Assembly: GCF_030845175.1 (NCBI RefSeq)
Contig: NZ_CP132542.1
Span: forward strand, 2,949,501-3,013,500
DNA from: Coralliovum pocilloporae
Lineage (GTDB): Bacteria > Pseudomonadota > Alphaproteobacteria > Rhizobiales > Cohaesibacteraceae
DNA: 64,000 bases
Direction: 5' to 3'
In this document: piece by piece, positions 1 through 9,642 of the stretch
Position numbering within the stretch: position 1 is the stretch's first letter
Layout of the letters: every line of letters begins with the position of its first letter
The notes under the pieces: model-generated
What the model was told of the DNA's origin: nothing
What the model saw: the letters and a program-made list of their open reading frames with translations, nothing else
The model's database searches: none
Made by a program: the position numbers and the translations under genes

Positions 1-210
1 GGATGTCTGACGCACATACTTGCAGTAATCGAGCCCGGATTGTCCGGGGAGCATGATGTCGATGATCAGAATGTCAAAATCATCGCCGGAATGTGTCCGA
101 GCTTCTTCAACCGATCCGGAAACCGTACAGTTAAAGTCCCGTTCTGACAGATACTCTGATAGCAATGAGGAGATTTCCGGATCATCCTCAATCACATGAA
201 CACGACGCAC
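1..210 (-). CDS. Response regulator, N-terminal receiver domain (partial)
   Basis: The left edge of the window cuts this gene; 70 residues are visible. They form the start of a CheY-like receiver domain: an acidic pair in VIEDDPE near residue 8 and the phospho-acceptor Asp in ILIIDIMLPG near residue 51. The start is GTG at 210, chosen because GGAGGA lies directly upstream at a normal distance. The output domain is outside the window. It is divergent from a glucose transport and Entner-Doudoroff operon. In Pseudomonas an OmpR-family regulator (GltR) controls the equivalent genes, so a GltR-like role is likely but inferred. Confidence 0.85.
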   Translation of the reverse strand, partial: MRRVHVIEDDPEISSLLSEYLSERDFNCTVSGSVEEARTHSGDDFDILIIDIMLPGQSGLDYCKYVRQTS

Positions 211-274
211 TTGCTCCTCCCGCGTCTGGTCTTGGTCACAGTATCTATCATATTTGTCCGCCTGTACGGCCAGT

Positions 275-292
275 TTTGTAACACTTTGTAAC
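275..292. promoter_or_regulatory. Direct repeat TTTGTAAC, candidate OmpR-family operator
   Basis: TTTGTAAC occurs at 275-282 and again at 285-292, ten bases apart start to start. Side-by-side direct repeats near one helical turn are typical of OmpR/PhoB-family sites. It lies between the response regulator (start 210) and the sugar-binding protein (start 443). That the neighbouring regulator binds here is inference. Confidence 0.5.
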
Positions 293-442
293 GTCAGGCG
301 GTATCGGGCGCATGGTCTGAAACAAAAACATACAAAAAGCTGCATCTGGCAGGCCCTGCCTTGCTGTACAAAGATAGCAAGACTCGGTCCGTTGATGGGT
401 AACGGGCCGATCGGGATCAGATCTGGATTCTGGGAGGGAACC

Positions 443-1687
443 ATGAAATCGCTGAAATTTGCCCTGATGGGCGCTGTTGTCATGCTGGCATCTGCGGCAC
501 ATGCCGAGCCGAAGGCCGAAGTGCTCCATTACTGGACATCCGGTGGAGAGGCGAAAGCTCTGAAAGAACTTCAGAAAGCGTTCAATGCCCGCGGCGGAAA
601 ATGGGTGGATGCACCCGTTGCCGGTGGCGGCGGAGATGCGCAGGCTGCCGTTCTGCGGGCCCGCGTTCTGTCTGGTGACCCGCCTGCTGCTGTGCAGATC
701 AAGGGGCCGAACATCAAGGAATGGGCGGAAGCAGGTGCTCTTGGCGATCTGTCCGAAGTGGCCAGTGCGCAGGGCTGGGATGATGTCCTGCCTGAAGCCA
801 TCAAGGACATCGTCAAGTATGAAGGCAAATATGTTGCCGTCCCGGTGAATGTGCATCGTGTTGACTGGATCTGGGCCAACCCCGCCGTATTGGCCAAGGT
901 GGGAGCAAAGGTTCCGACCACCTGGGATGAGTTCAACGAAACCGCAGAAAAGCTGAAAGCCGCAGGCATTATTCCGCTGGCGCATGGTGGGCAGCCCTGG
1001 CAGGACGCAACTGTGTTTGAAACCGTTGTGCTGGGTGTTGGCGGTATCGATTTCTACAGAAAGGCGCTGGTTGAGCTCGATGAGGAGGCCCTCGGTTCCG
1101 AAACCATGGTCAAGGTCTTTGACCAGATGCGCAAAATCCGCGGCTTTGTTGACCCTGATTTCCCGGGCCGTGACTGGAACCTGGCAACAGGCATGGTGAT
1201 GCGCGGAGAAGCCGCAATGCAGATCATGGGCGACTGGGCCAAGGGTGAGTTCGTCGCTGCTGGCAAGAAACCGGGCGTGGATTACATCTGTGCGCCAACA
1301 CCATCCGCTGGGGGCTATCTTCTGAACTCGGACAGTTTTGCCATGTTCAATGTGTCTGGAGATGACAATGAGGCAGGCCAGGCGATCCTGGCTGAACTGA
1401 TCCTGGGTGAGGAGTTTCAGGAGACCTTCAACCTCTTCAAGGGGTCTGTTCCGGCGCGGATTGGTGTGAAGCGGGACAACTTCGATGAATGCGCCATCCG
1501 GTCCATGGATGATATGGTGTCATCTGCCAAAAATGGCACACTTCTGGGCTCCATGGCTCATGAGATCGCGCAGGCCGGTGCTGTTCGCGGTGCCTTCATT
1601 GATGTGGCAACAGCGCATTTCAACTCGGATATGTCGTCGGAAGACGCGGCCAGCAAGCTGGTTGATGCAATCCGTCTTGCCAAATAA
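443..1687 (+). CDS. Sugar (probably glucose) ABC transporter, periplasmic binding protein
   Basis: A 414-residue extracellular solute-binding protein of family 1. It has a Sec signal peptide (hydrophobic core, cleavage expected after AHA near residue 21) and the YWTSGGE opening typical of glucose/mannose binding proteins such as GtsA. It would capture sugar in the periplasm for the permeases encoded next. The reading frame is open further upstream, but ATG 443 is chosen because GGGAGGGA lies eight bases before it and the signal peptide begins there. A 15-bp hairpin follows the stop. Glucose is inferred from the glucokinase, edd, eda, zwf and pgl genes downstream; the sequence alone does not fix the sugar. 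Confidence 0.9.
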   Translation: MKSLKFALMGAVVMLASAAHAEPKAEVLHYWTSGGEAKALKELQKAFNARGGKWVDAPVAGGGGDAQAAVLRARVLSGDPPAAVQIKGPNIKEWAEAGALGDLSEVASAQGWDDVLPEAIKDIVKYEGKYVAVPVNVHRVDWIWANPAVLAKVGAKVPTTWDEFNETAEKLKAAGIIPLAHGGQPWQDATVFETVVLGVGGIDFYRKALVELDEEALGSETMVKVFDQMRKIRGFVDPDFPGRDWNLATGMVMRGEAAMQIMGDWAKGEFVAAGKKPGVDYICAPTPSAGGYLLNSDSFAMFNVSGDDNEAGQAILAELILGEEFQETFNLFKGSVPARIGVKRDNFDECAIRSMDDMVSSAKNGTLLGSMAHEIAQAGAVRGAFIDVATAHFNSDMSSEDAASKLVDAIRLAK

Positions 1688-1701
1688 TCGGCTCTGAACC
1701 A

Positions 1702-1737
1702 TCACCACCAGTCTGCCCAGGTGCAGACTGGTGGTGA
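1702..1737 (+). promoter_or_regulatory. Intercistronic stem-loop behind the sugar-binding protein gene
   Basis: A perfect 15-bp inverted repeat (1702-1716 against 1723-1737) with a six-base loop, no U-tract after it. In ABC operons such hairpins commonly protect the binding-protein message from 3' decay or partly stop transcription, giving more binding protein than permease. Confidence 0.75.
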
Positions 1738-1780
1738 GACACAGCTGATAGTCTCTTCTGTCTCATGATCGGAGTCTGAA

Positions 1781-2677
1781 ATGGCACGCCCGTCAGCCGG
1801 GGGTTCGTGGCGCCTTGATCGTCTGATCCCGCAAATTGTTGTCTCGCCGGGTTTTCTGGCCATCCTGCTCTTTGTCTACGGTTTCATTCTGTGGACGGGT
1901 TATGTCTCCATGACCAAGTCCCGCATGCTGCCGAAATACGACTTTGCCGGACTGATCCAGTATGAGCGCCTGTTTCAGATGGATCGCTGGAATGTGGCCA
2001 TCAACAATCTCTTTGTCTTTGGGGTCCTGTTTATTCTGGTCTCGATTGTGATTGGTTGTCTCTTGGCCGTGTTGCTCGATCAGAAAATCAGAGCAGAAGG
2101 CTTTATCCGCACCGTCTATCTTTATCCGATGGCAATTTCCTTCATCATCACGGGAACGGCCTGGAAATGGATCATGAACCCATCTCTTGGCCTGGAAACC
2201 GTGGTCCGATCCTGGGGTTGGGAAAGCTTCTCCTTTGGCTGGACAGTGGATCAGGACCTGGCGGTCTATGCCCTCGTCATGGCGGCCGTCTGGCAGTCGA
2301 GCGGCTTTGTCATGGCTCTGTTTCTCTCGGCCCTTCGCAGTGTCGATCAGGATATCATCAAAGCGGCCAGCCTGGATGGAGCAACACCGTTCCGCATTTA
2401 CACGCGGATCATTCTGCCCTCCATGCGTCCGGTCTTCATGAGTGCGGTGGTCATCCTCTCGCATCTGGCCATCAAGAGCTTTGATCTGGTGGTGGCGCTG
2501 ACGGGCGGCGGGCCGGGTTATGCCTCAACCTTGCCAGCCAATTTCATGTACGAGATGACCTTCCGCCGCAATGAAATCGGTGTCGGTGCAGCATCCGCAA
2601 TGGTCATGCTGGCAACGGTGGCGGCGATCATGGTGCCATATCTGTACTCGGAACTGAGGGGGCAGAAACATGATTAA
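1781..2677 (+). CDS. Sugar ABC transporter permease 1 (GtsB/MalF-like)
   Basis: A 298-residue inner-membrane protein with about six transmembrane segments and the EAA loop (AASLDGATPFRIY, near residues 200-212) that contacts the ATPase subunit. A GGAG box lies seven bases before the ATG. It pairs with the next permease, whose start overlaps its end by eight bases, to form the channel of the importer. The family is CUT1-type carbohydrate uptake. Confidence 0.9.
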   Translation: MARPSAGGSWRLDRLIPQIVVSPGFLAILLFVYGFILWTGYVSMTKSRMLPKYDFAGLIQYERLFQMDRWNVAINNLFVFGVLFILVSIVIGCLLAVLLDQKIRAEGFIRTVYLYPMAISFIITGTAWKWIMNPSLGLETVVRSWGWESFSFGWTVDQDLAVYALVMAAVWQSSGFVMALFLSALRSVDQDIIKAASLDGATPFRIYTRIILPSMRPVFMSAVVILSHLAIKSFDLVVALTGGGPGYASTLPANFMYEMTFRRNEIGVGAASAMVMLATVAAIMVPYLYSELRGQKHD

Positions 2678-3557
2678 GTCTGCACCATTGAATGGCGACG
2701 GCGGTATGTCAAAGCTGGCTGGCCGTTGTCTGATCTGGACCGCGCTTGTGGTCTTCGCGCTCTGGTTCCTGTTGCCCGCCTATGTGGTGGTTGGCACATC
2801 CCTCAAGGATCTGGAAGAGATACGCGGCGGTTCGCTGCTGGCTCTGCCACATGAAATCAATCTCGATGCCTGGCGGTTTGCCTGGAGTGAGGCCTGTATC
2901 GGTGTGGAATGTACCGGACTTGAACCCTATTTCTGGAACTCGGTGGCCATGGCGGTTCCTGCCGTTCTCCTGTCCACCTTCCTTGGAGCGATCACGGGTT
3001 ATTCGCTGACGAAATGGCAGTTCAGAGGCGCGAATATCGTCTTTGCCCTGATCTTGTTCGGCTGTTTTGTGCCGTTTCAGGTCGTCATCCTGCCCATGGC
3101 CCAGACATTGGGTATTCTGAGGATCACGAATACGGTCTATGGCCTCATTCTGGTCCATACCGTCTATGGTCTGGCCTTCACCACACTGTTTTTCCGCAAT
3201 TACTACGTCACCATCCCTGATGAGCTGGTCCGGGCTGCAACAATCGACGGGGCCGGGTTCTTCACCATCTTCTTCCGTATCATCTTGCCTTTGTCGCCGC
3301 CCATTATCGTGGTCTCGGTCATCTGGCAGTTCACCCAGATCTGGAATGACTTCCTGTTTGGCGCAAGTTTCACCACTGGCGGAACCCAGCCGATCATGGT
3401 GGCCATGAACAATCTGGTGAACACCACGACCGGGGTGAAACAATACAATGTGGATATGGCTGCCGCGCTGATCACGGCAGCTCCCACAATACTCGTCTAC
3501 ATCATTGCCGGGCGCTATTTCGTCCGCGGTCTGACCGCTGGCTCCGTGAAAGGGTAG
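2670..3557 (+). CDS. Sugar ABC transporter permease 2 (GtsC/MalG-like)
   Basis: A 295-residue membrane protein with an N-terminal membrane segment, further helices and the EAA loop ([13 protein letters not shown], near residue 190). It ends with the usual MalG-type tail ([12 protein letters not shown]). The eight-base overlap with the preceding permease suggests translational coupling. ATG 2670 is used; an in-frame ATG at 2706 is possible. Confidence 0.9.
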   Translation: MIKSAPLNGDGGMSKLAGRCLIWTALVVFALWFLLPAYVVVGTSLKDLEEIRGGSLLALPHEINLDAWRFAWSEACIGVECTGLEPYFWNSVAMAVPAVLLSTFLGAITGYSLTKWQFRGANIVFALILFGCFVPFQVVILPMAQTLGILRITNTVYGLILVHTVYGLAFTTLFFRNYYVTIPDELVRAATIDGAGFFTIFFRIILPLSPPIIVVSVIWQFTQIWNDFLFGASFTTGGTQPIMVAMNNLVNTTTGVKQYNVDMAAALITAAPTILVYIIAGRYFVRGLTAGSVKG

Positions 3558-3562
3558 AAATC

Positions 3563-4672
3563 ATGGCTTCTCTTACCATCAAGAATGCAGTCAAGCGTTA
3601 TGGCTCTGTCGAGGTTCTGAAGAATGTCTCCATCGATCTGAAAGATGGCGAGTTTCTGGTCCTTCTCGGTGCATCCGGCTGCGGCAAGTCCACGCTTCTG
3701 AATATGATTGCCGGGCTTGAAAGCGTGACGGAAGGCGAGATCATGATTGGCGATCGCGTCATCAACGATGTGCATCCGAAAGATCGGGATATCGCCATGG
3801 TATTCCAGTCCTATGCGCTCTATCCCAACATGACAGTTGCGAAGAATATCGCGTTTGGTCTGGAAATGAGGGGTGTTCCCAAGGCAGAGCGGCAGCAGGC
3901 GGTGCAGAGCGTTGCCAGCATGCTGCAGATCGATCATCTGCTGAACCGGAAACCGGCGCAATTGTCTGGCGGCCAGCGCCAGCGCGTGGCCATGGGGCGG
4001 GCCCTGGTCCGTCGCCCGGAAGTATTCCTGTTCGATGAGCCTCTGTCCAATCTGGACGCCAAGCTCAGACTTGAGATGCGTACAGAAATCAAACGGTTAC
4101 ACAAAGAACTTAATGCAACAATGGTTTATGTGACGCACGATCAGATCGAGGCGCTTACCTTGGCGGACCGGATCGCGATCCTGCGGGATGGTCACGTCCA
4201 GCAACTGGCGTCGCCGTCTGAGATCTACAACAGCCCGGCCAATATGTTTGTAGCTGGTCTGGTGGGCTCGCCGCCGATGAATTTCATCCCCGCCCGCATC
4301 CGTCAGACGGAGCACGAGCTTTTTGCTGACGTTGATATGGGCGAAGGGCAGACACTGTCTCTGTCTCTCGCTCGCAACGGCGCGGATGTCAGCACCTATA
4401 TCAATCAGGAGGTTGTTGTGGGCCTGCGCCCGGAAATGATCACCTATACCGGCCGGGGTGATGCAGCAGGCGAACAGGGTGTGGACTGCGAGGTCAATGT
4501 GGTGGAACCGACTGGGGCGGATACGCTGTGTTTCCTGAAATGGGGAGAGCAGAATGTGATTGCCCGGGTAAACTCTGCCATTGAGCCCATGTCTGGTGAC
4601 ATGCTGCGTTTCACCATCGATATGAAGCGTGCAACCCTGTTTGATCCAGCCTCCCAGACCCGTATTGTATGA
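3563..4672 (+). CDS. Sugar ABC transporter ATPase (MsmK/UgpC/GtsD-like)
   Basis: A 369-residue ATP-binding subunit. Walker A is GASGCGKST (near 36-44), the signature LSGGQRQR (near 134-141) and Walker [12 protein letters not shown] (near 155-165), followed by an intact H-loop (VTHDQ). The C-terminal 130 residues form the MalK-type OB-fold regulatory domain. It starts five bases after the second permease and completes the importer. Confidence 0.92.
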   Translation: MASLTIKNAVKRYGSVEVLKNVSIDLKDGEFLVLLGASGCGKSTLLNMIAGLESVTEGEIMIGDRVINDVHPKDRDIAMVFQSYALYPNMTVAKNIAFGLEMRGVPKAERQQAVQSVASMLQIDHLLNRKPAQLSGGQRQRVAMGRALVRRPEVFLFDEPLSNLDAKLRLEMRTEIKRLHKELNATMVYVTHDQIEALTLADRIAILRDGHVQQLASPSEIYNSPANMFVAGLVGSPPMNFIPARIRQTEHELFADVDMGEGQTLSLSLARNGADVSTYINQEVVVGLRPEMITYTGRGDAAGEQGVDCEVNVVEPTGADTLCFLKWGEQNVIARVNSAIEPMSGDMLRFTIDMKRATLFDPASQTRIV

Positions 4673-4685
4673 GTCCTGACCCTAG
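4669..4685 (+). repeat. Dispersed motif copy at the ATPase stop codon
   Basis: ATGAGTCCTGACCCTAG overlaps the stop codon of the ATPase gene. It resembles copies near 10325, 10567, 23051 and 25406. Confidence 0.45.
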
Positions 4686-4697
4686 AGGGAGACCGGG

Positions 4698-5681
4698 ATG
4701 GTTTGGGATCTGATCGCCGATATCGGCGGTACCAATATGCGCCTCGCTGCTGTCATTGATGGAGAAATTGCCCATCGTATCACCCATGAGACGTCCGGGG
4801 CTCTGGCTGTCACGGAGGGTCTGTCAGCGCTCTGTCGGCACATGGCAACATCACCGCGTCGGGTCTGGGTTGCAGCCGCCGGTGTTGTCAGGGGCGGATA
4901 CGTGCAGCTAACCAATGGCGGGCAGGGGTTTTCCGAGAGAGATCTTCTGCAGGCAACCGGGGCTGAGACTGCCCGCATCATGAATGATTTTGAAGCCGCA
5001 GCCTGGTCGCTGGTCTCTCCCGGTCAGGCGGACCTTCTGGTCCTGCAGGGAGACGCCCCTGAGCCTGAAGGCCGAACGCCGAGGCTGATTGTCGGGCCGG
5101 GAACCGGTCTTGGTGTCGGGTCTCTGGTATGGCGCGGCGACTGCCCCGTTGTGGTGCCGGGTGAGGGCGGTCATGTGCGGATAGCACCGCGCCATGCGCA
5201 AGATATTCCGCTGTTTGAAACGCTCGGGAATCTTTGGCCGGAAACACGGATGGCCCAGGGGCAGGAAGGGCATCTGGCACTGGAAGCGGAAGCCATCATC
5301 AGCGGCACAGGCATACCGGTTCTGATGAGGGCGTTGTGTCAGCTTCACGGGCGCGAAGAGGAAGTCTGGGATGCTGCAGCTGTTTTTGAAGCCGCACGGC
5401 TGCAATCAGATCCGTTAGCGTCTGAGGCGGTTGAGCTGCTCTGTACGTTTCTAGGCGCAGTAGCCGGGGATCTGGCACTTGTGGTCAATGCGCGTGGGGG
5501 TGTGTTTCTCTGTGGCGGTGTTCTGGCGGGCAATGCCTGGATTTTCGACAGGCCAACCTTTCTTGATGCCTTTAATCAGGGTGGGCGTCATACGGTGTTC
5601 AGGAAGACTCTGCCAATCTACTTGTATCGAGATGCGAAATTCGGACTGAATGGTGTGCTGAACGCCATGAGTCATCAATGA
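4698..5681 (+). CDS. glk: Glucokinase
   Basis: A 327-residue proteobacterial-type glucokinase that phosphorylates intracellular glucose to glucose 6-phosphate. It has the phosphate-binding ADIGGTN at residues 7-13, a second glycine-rich GPGTGLGVG near 133 and the GEGGH segment near 156 characteristic of this family. A GGGAG box precedes the ATG. It sits between the sugar importer and edd, so imported glucose passes straight to the Entner-Doudoroff enzymes. Confidence 0.93.
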   Translation: MVWDLIADIGGTNMRLAAVIDGEIAHRITHETSGALAVTEGLSALCRHMATSPRRVWVAAAGVVRGGYVQLTNGGQGFSERDLLQATGAETARIMNDFEAAAWSLVSPGQADLLVLQGDAPEPEGRTPRLIVGPGTGLGVGSLVWRGDCPVVVPGEGGHVRIAPRHAQDIPLFETLGNLWPETRMAQGQEGHLALEAEAIISGTGIPVLMRALCQLHGREEEVWDAAAVFEAARLQSDPLASEAVELLCTFLGAVAGDLALVVNARGGVFLCGGVLAGNAWIFDRPTFLDAFNQGGRHTVFRKTLPIYLYRDAKFGLNGVLNAMSHQ

Positions 5682-5691
5682 GGCGGGAACA

Positions 5692-7515
5692 ATGGAACGA
5701 TCAGTACAGGACGTGGTGAAACGGGTGACGGATCGTGTGCGCGAACGCAGCAGAGCGACCCGCGAGCCTTATCTGACACGGATGGAAAAAGCACGGGCAG
5801 ACGGGCCAAACCGAGCCCATCTGACCTGTGGTAATCAGGCTCATGCCTATGCCGCATCACCGGATGAGGACAAGGATCTGCTTGCCGGTGGGCGCGTGCC
5901 CAATCTTGGGATTGTGACGGCTTACAATGACATGCTGTCCGCCCACCAGCCTTATGAGGCCTATCCTGCTCTCATTCGCCAGGCTGCCCGGGAGATGGGG
6001 GCAACAGCGCAGGTTGCAGGCGGTGTGCCCGCCATGTGTGATGGGGTCACACAGGGGCAGACTGGAATGGACCTGTCGCTGTTTTCCCGGGATCTCATTG
6101 CCATGGCCAGCGGGGTTGCGCTGTCTCACAATGTCTTTGATTCAACGGTTTATCTGGGTGTGTGTGACAAGATCGTCCCCGGTCTCGTTATCGCGGCGGC
6201 CACCTTTGGCCATCTGCCAGCGGTCTTTCTGCCCGCCGGTCCCATGACATCCGGCCAGACCAATGATGAGAAGGCCAGGGTCAGGCAGGACTTCGCGAAA
6301 GGCCTTATCGGGCGCGACGAACTGCTGAAGTCCGAGATGGCATCCTATCACGGACCGGGCACCTGCACGTTCTATGGTACGGCCAACACCAATCAGATGC
6401 TGATGGAATTTATGGGTTTGCATCTGCCTGCGGCGAGTTTTGAAAACCCGGGCTCAGGTATGCGCGAGGCGCTGACTCTGGCCGGTGCCAGGCGGGCCGT
6501 GGAAATTTCTGCCCTGGGCGATGATTACCGCCCGGTCTGCCATATCCTCGATGAGCGGGCTTTCGTCAATGGCATCGTCGGCTTGAATGCAACAGGCGGG
6601 TCCACCAATCTGCTCATTCACCTGCTGGCCATGGCACGCGCGGCTGGTGTCGTGCTGGACTGGGAGGATTTTGAGGAGATCTCTGCCGTCACACCGCTTC
6701 TGGCGCGGGTGTATCCCAACGGGCTGGCTGATGTGAACCAGTTCCATGCCGCTGGTGGTCTTGGCTTTCTCATCGGCGAATTGCTGCACGCGGGCCTGCT
6801 GCATCCGGATACGGAGACTGTGGCGGGGCAGGGGCTTGAACTCTATACCCGTGAGCCGAGGCTGCAGGGGGACAAAACCCTGCACTGGGTAGCCGGGGTC
6901 GGAACCTCGCTTAACGAGAATATCGTGCGTGGCTATGACCAGCCGTTTCAGGAGACCGGTGGGCTCAAGCGACTGGATGGCTCTCTCGGCGCTGCCGTAA
7001 TGAAGATCTCAGCCGTTGCAGAGGACCGGCATGTGATTGAAGCCCCTGTAAAAGTGTTTCGCACTCAGGAAGCGGTCCGAGCAGCTTTTCAGGCTAAAGA
7101 GCTTGATCAGGATGTGGTGGTCGTCGTCCGGTATCAGGGGCCAAAAGCCAATGGCATGCCGGAGCTGCACAATCTGACGCCCATTCTGGCCGTCCTGCAG
7201 GATCGGGGGCACCGTGTGGCCCTTGTCACCGATGGCAGAATGTCCGGGGCATCCGGCAAGGTGCCAGCCGCTATCCATGTAAGTCCGGAGGCTCTTGATG
7301 GTGGCCCCATCGCACGACTTCAAGACGGGGACAAGGTCCGCGTTGATGCCCGGAACGGTCGGCTTGATATTCTCGATGAAGCGGTTCTTGATCGGCCGGT
7401 TGAAGCGCCTGATCTGAGTGAACATCACACAGGCACGGGCCGGGAATTGTTTACGCTCTTCAGACAGAATGTCGGGACAGCGGAGTTCGGCGCAACCATT
7501 CTGTTTGGAGATTAG
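5692..7515 (+). CDS. edd: 6-Phosphogluconate dehydratase
   Basis: A 607-residue IlvD/Edd-family dehydratase, the usual Edd length. It converts 6-phosphogluconate to 2-keto-3-deoxy-6-phosphogluconate. The three cysteines expected to hold the [4Fe-4S] cluster are visible in LTCGNQ (about 46), [10 protein letters not shown] (about 116) and GVCDKIVPG (about 158). The conserved SDGRMSG-type motif appears as [15 protein letters not shown] near the C terminus. It follows glk by ten bases and is followed at once by eda. Confidence 0.95.
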   Translation: MERSVQDVVKRVTDRVRERSRATREPYLTRMEKARADGPNRAHLTCGNQAHAYAASPDEDKDLLAGGRVPNLGIVTAYNDMLSAHQPYEAYPALIRQAAREMGATAQVAGGVPAMCDGVTQGQTGMDLSLFSRDLIAMASGVALSHNVFDSTVYLGVCDKIVPGLVIAAATFGHLPAVFLPAGPMTSGQTNDEKARVRQDFAKGLIGRDELLKSEMASYHGPGTCTFYGTANTNQMLMEFMGLHLPAASFENPGSGMREALTLAGARRAVEISALGDDYRPVCHILDERAFVNGIVGLNATGGSTNLLIHLLAMARAAGVVLDWEDFEEISAVTPLLARVYPNGLADVNQFHAAGGLGFLIGELLHAGLLHPDTETVAGQGLELYTREPRLQGDKTLHWVAGVGTSLNENIVRGYDQPFQETGGLKRLDGSLGAAVMKISAVAEDRHVIEAPVKVFRTQEAVRAAFQAKELDQDVVVVVRYQGPKANGMPELHNLTPILAVLQDRGHRVALVTDGRMSGASGKVPAAIHVSPEALDGGPIARLQDGDKVRVDARNGRLDILDEAVLDRPVEAPDLSEHHTGTGRELFTLFRQNVGTAEFGATILFGD

Positions 7516-7516
7516 A

Positions 7517-8161
7517 GTGTACTCATCCGTCATCAAGTCCATGGTTGCGCTGGATGATTTCTGTTCCAGAGCGCCGATTATACCGGTCCTGTCCGTTGAG
7601 CGCGCCTCTGATGCGGTTCCTTTGGCAAAGGCATTGATTGCCGGTGGACTGCCGGTTCTGGAAGTGACACTCAGAACCGATGCGGCGCTGGATGTGATCC
7701 GGGCCATGGCCAGGGTGAACGGTGGTGTGGTTGGAGCGGGAACCGTTCTGACCTCATCCCAGGCCGAAGAGGTGAAGAAAGCAGGCGCGCGGTTCTGCGT
7801 GTCTCCCGGGGCGACTGAAGCGCTTCTGGATGCCTGCGAGATGCTCGAGCTGCCGCTTCTGGCCGGTGCAGCCACAGCATCGGAAGTCATGCGGCTTATG
7901 GAACGCGGTTACCGCTATGCCAAGTTTTTCCCCGCAGAAGCAGCAGGCGGCATCCCGATGCTCAAATCCCTGAATGGTCCTTTGCCGGATATGCGGTTTT
8001 GCCCGACTGGTGGTCTGACACCGGACAATGCCGCAGACTATCTGTCCCTGCCCAACGTGGTTTGTGCTGGCGGGTCATGGGTTGCGCCTGCCGCGCTGGT
8101 TCGTCAGGGGGGCTGGTCGGAGATTGAGGCACTGGCCCGTCAGGCGGCCGCGCTGCGATAA
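7517..8161 (+). CDS. eda: KDPG aldolase
   Basis: A 214-residue 2-keto-3-deoxy-6-phosphogluconate aldolase that yields pyruvate and glyceraldehyde 3-phosphate. EVTLRT (with the catalytic Glu) and YAKFFPAEAAGG, with the Schiff-base Lys near residue 136, are intact; RFCPTGG binds phosphate. I chose the GTG at 7517 because GGAG lies six bases upstream; the in-frame ATG at 7541 has no visible ribosome site. It starts one base after the edd stop. Confidence 0.93.
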   Translation: MYSSVIKSMVALDDFCSRAPIIPVLSVERASDAVPLAKALIAGGLPVLEVTLRTDAALDVIRAMARVNGGVVGAGTVLTSSQAEEVKKAGARFCVSPGATEALLDACEMLELPLLAGAATASEVMRLMERGYRYAKFFPAEAAGGIPMLKSLNGPLPDMRFCPTGGLTPDNAADYLSLPNVVCAGGSWVAPAALVRQGGWSEIEALARQAAALR

Positions 8162-8184
8162 CATCAAGACGAAGGAGGCGTCCT

Positions 8185-9642
8185 ATGGTCGCGCAAGTCA
8201 TCCCGGTTGAGGAATGCGATCTGGTTATCTTCGGTGGGACCGGCGATCTGTCGCGCCGCAAGATCCTGCCTGCTCTGTTTCAGCGGTTCAAGGCCGGACA
8301 ATGGCTTGAAAGCGGGCGCATTATTGCGGCTGCCAAGAGTGAGCATTCAAACGAGCGTTTCCGGCAGATTGTGAAGGAGGCCTTGCTGGAATTTGCAGGG
8401 CTGTCTGATGCCGATGATCCGCATATGACAGCGTTTCTTGAGCGGATTTCCTACGTCCAGATCGATGCGACGGGAGACCTGGGCTGGAAGGCATTGCTCG
8501 ACAGCATGCGGGCGGAAACGGTTCGGGTATTCTATCTTTCGGTTGGCCCATCCCTGTTCGCGCCCATTTGTCAGCAGCTCGTGGCCTATGGCATTTCTGA
8601 TGAAGACAGCCGGATTGTGATGGAAAAGCCGTTTGGTCATGACCTTGAAAGCGCCCGAGCTCTCAATGCCCAACTGGCTGATTGTTTTGATGAGACGCAG
8701 ATTTATCGGATTGACCACTATCTTGGTAAGGAAACCGTTCAGAACCTGATGGCTCTGCGTTTTGCCAACGCCCTGTTTGAGCCGCTGTGGAACTCGCAAT
8801 ATATCGATCATATCCAGATTACAGCCGCCGAAAAGATCGGTGTTGAGGGGCGAGGTGCCTATTATGACAGGTCAGGCGCCATGCGGGATATGGTGCAGAA
8901 CCATCTGCTGCAGCTGATGTGCCTGATTGCCATGGAGCCGCCATCCGCATTCTCGCCGGATGATATTCGGGGTGAGAAACTCAAGGTTATCAACGCCCTG
9001 TCACCGGTTGGCCCGGAAGATGTGACCCGTGGCCAATATCGCGGCACGGACGACACGTTGTCCTATCTGGATGAGGTGGGAGACGCGACCAGTACCACGG
9101 AGAGTTTCGTTGCCTTCAAGGCTCATGTGGAAACCTGGCGCTGGGCCGGAACCCCTTTCTACATTCGCACAGGCAAACGCCTGCGGGCGCGCATGTCGGA
9201 AATCTCGATCCAGTTCAAGGAACCTCCACACAATATCTTCAAACCACTCGGCAAGGGATTGAGCGGAAACTCCCTGATTATCCGGTTGCAGCCGGATGAG
9301 GGCATCAAGCTTCATGTGATGATCAAGGAACCGGGACCAGGCGGTATCCGTCTTCTGGATGTGCCGCTCGACATGACCTTCATGGACCTCACTGACAAGA
9401 CGGATGTGGCGATGCCGGACGCTTACGAGCGTCTGCTGATGGATGTGGTGCGTGGAGATCAGACATTGTTCATGCGCGGTGATGAGGTGGAAGCTGCCTG
9501 GCGCTGGACAGACCAGATGATCGCCCAATGGGAAAACCGTGCGGACAAACCCGACCCCTATGACAGCGGGTCATCCGGCCCGGAACAGGCCCTGATGCTG
9601 ATGCACAGGGATCATCGCCGTTGGCGGGAGATAGAGGCATGA
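8185..9642 (+). CDS. zwf: Glucose-6-phosphate 1-dehydrogenase
   Basis: A 485-residue enzyme oxidising glucose 6-phosphate to 6-phosphogluconolactone with NADP+ (or NAD+). The dinucleotide motif GGTGDLSRRK lies near residues 16-25, and the active-site RIDHYLGKE near 175-183. AAGGAGG precedes the ATG at 8185. It overlaps pgl by four bases (ATGA). Confidence 0.95.
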   Translation: MVAQVIPVEECDLVIFGGTGDLSRRKILPALFQRFKAGQWLESGRIIAAAKSEHSNERFRQIVKEALLEFAGLSDADDPHMTAFLERISYVQIDATGDLGWKALLDSMRAETVRVFYLSVGPSLFAPICQQLVAYGISDEDSRIVMEKPFGHDLESARALNAQLADCFDETQIYRIDHYLGKETVQNLMALRFANALFEPLWNSQYIDHIQITAAEKIGVEGRGAYYDRSGAMRDMVQNHLLQLMCLIAMEPPSAFSPDDIRGEKLKVINALSPVGPEDVTRGQYRGTDDTLSYLDEVGDATSTTESFVAFKAHVETWRWAGTPFYIRTGKRLRARMSEISIQFKEPPHNIFKPLGKGLSGNSLIIRLQPDEGIKLHVMIKEPGPGGIRLLDVPLDMTFMDLTDKTDVAMPDAYERLLMDVVRGDQTLFMRGDEVEAAWRWTDQMIAQWENRADKPDPYDSGSSGPEQALMLMHRDHRRWREIEA

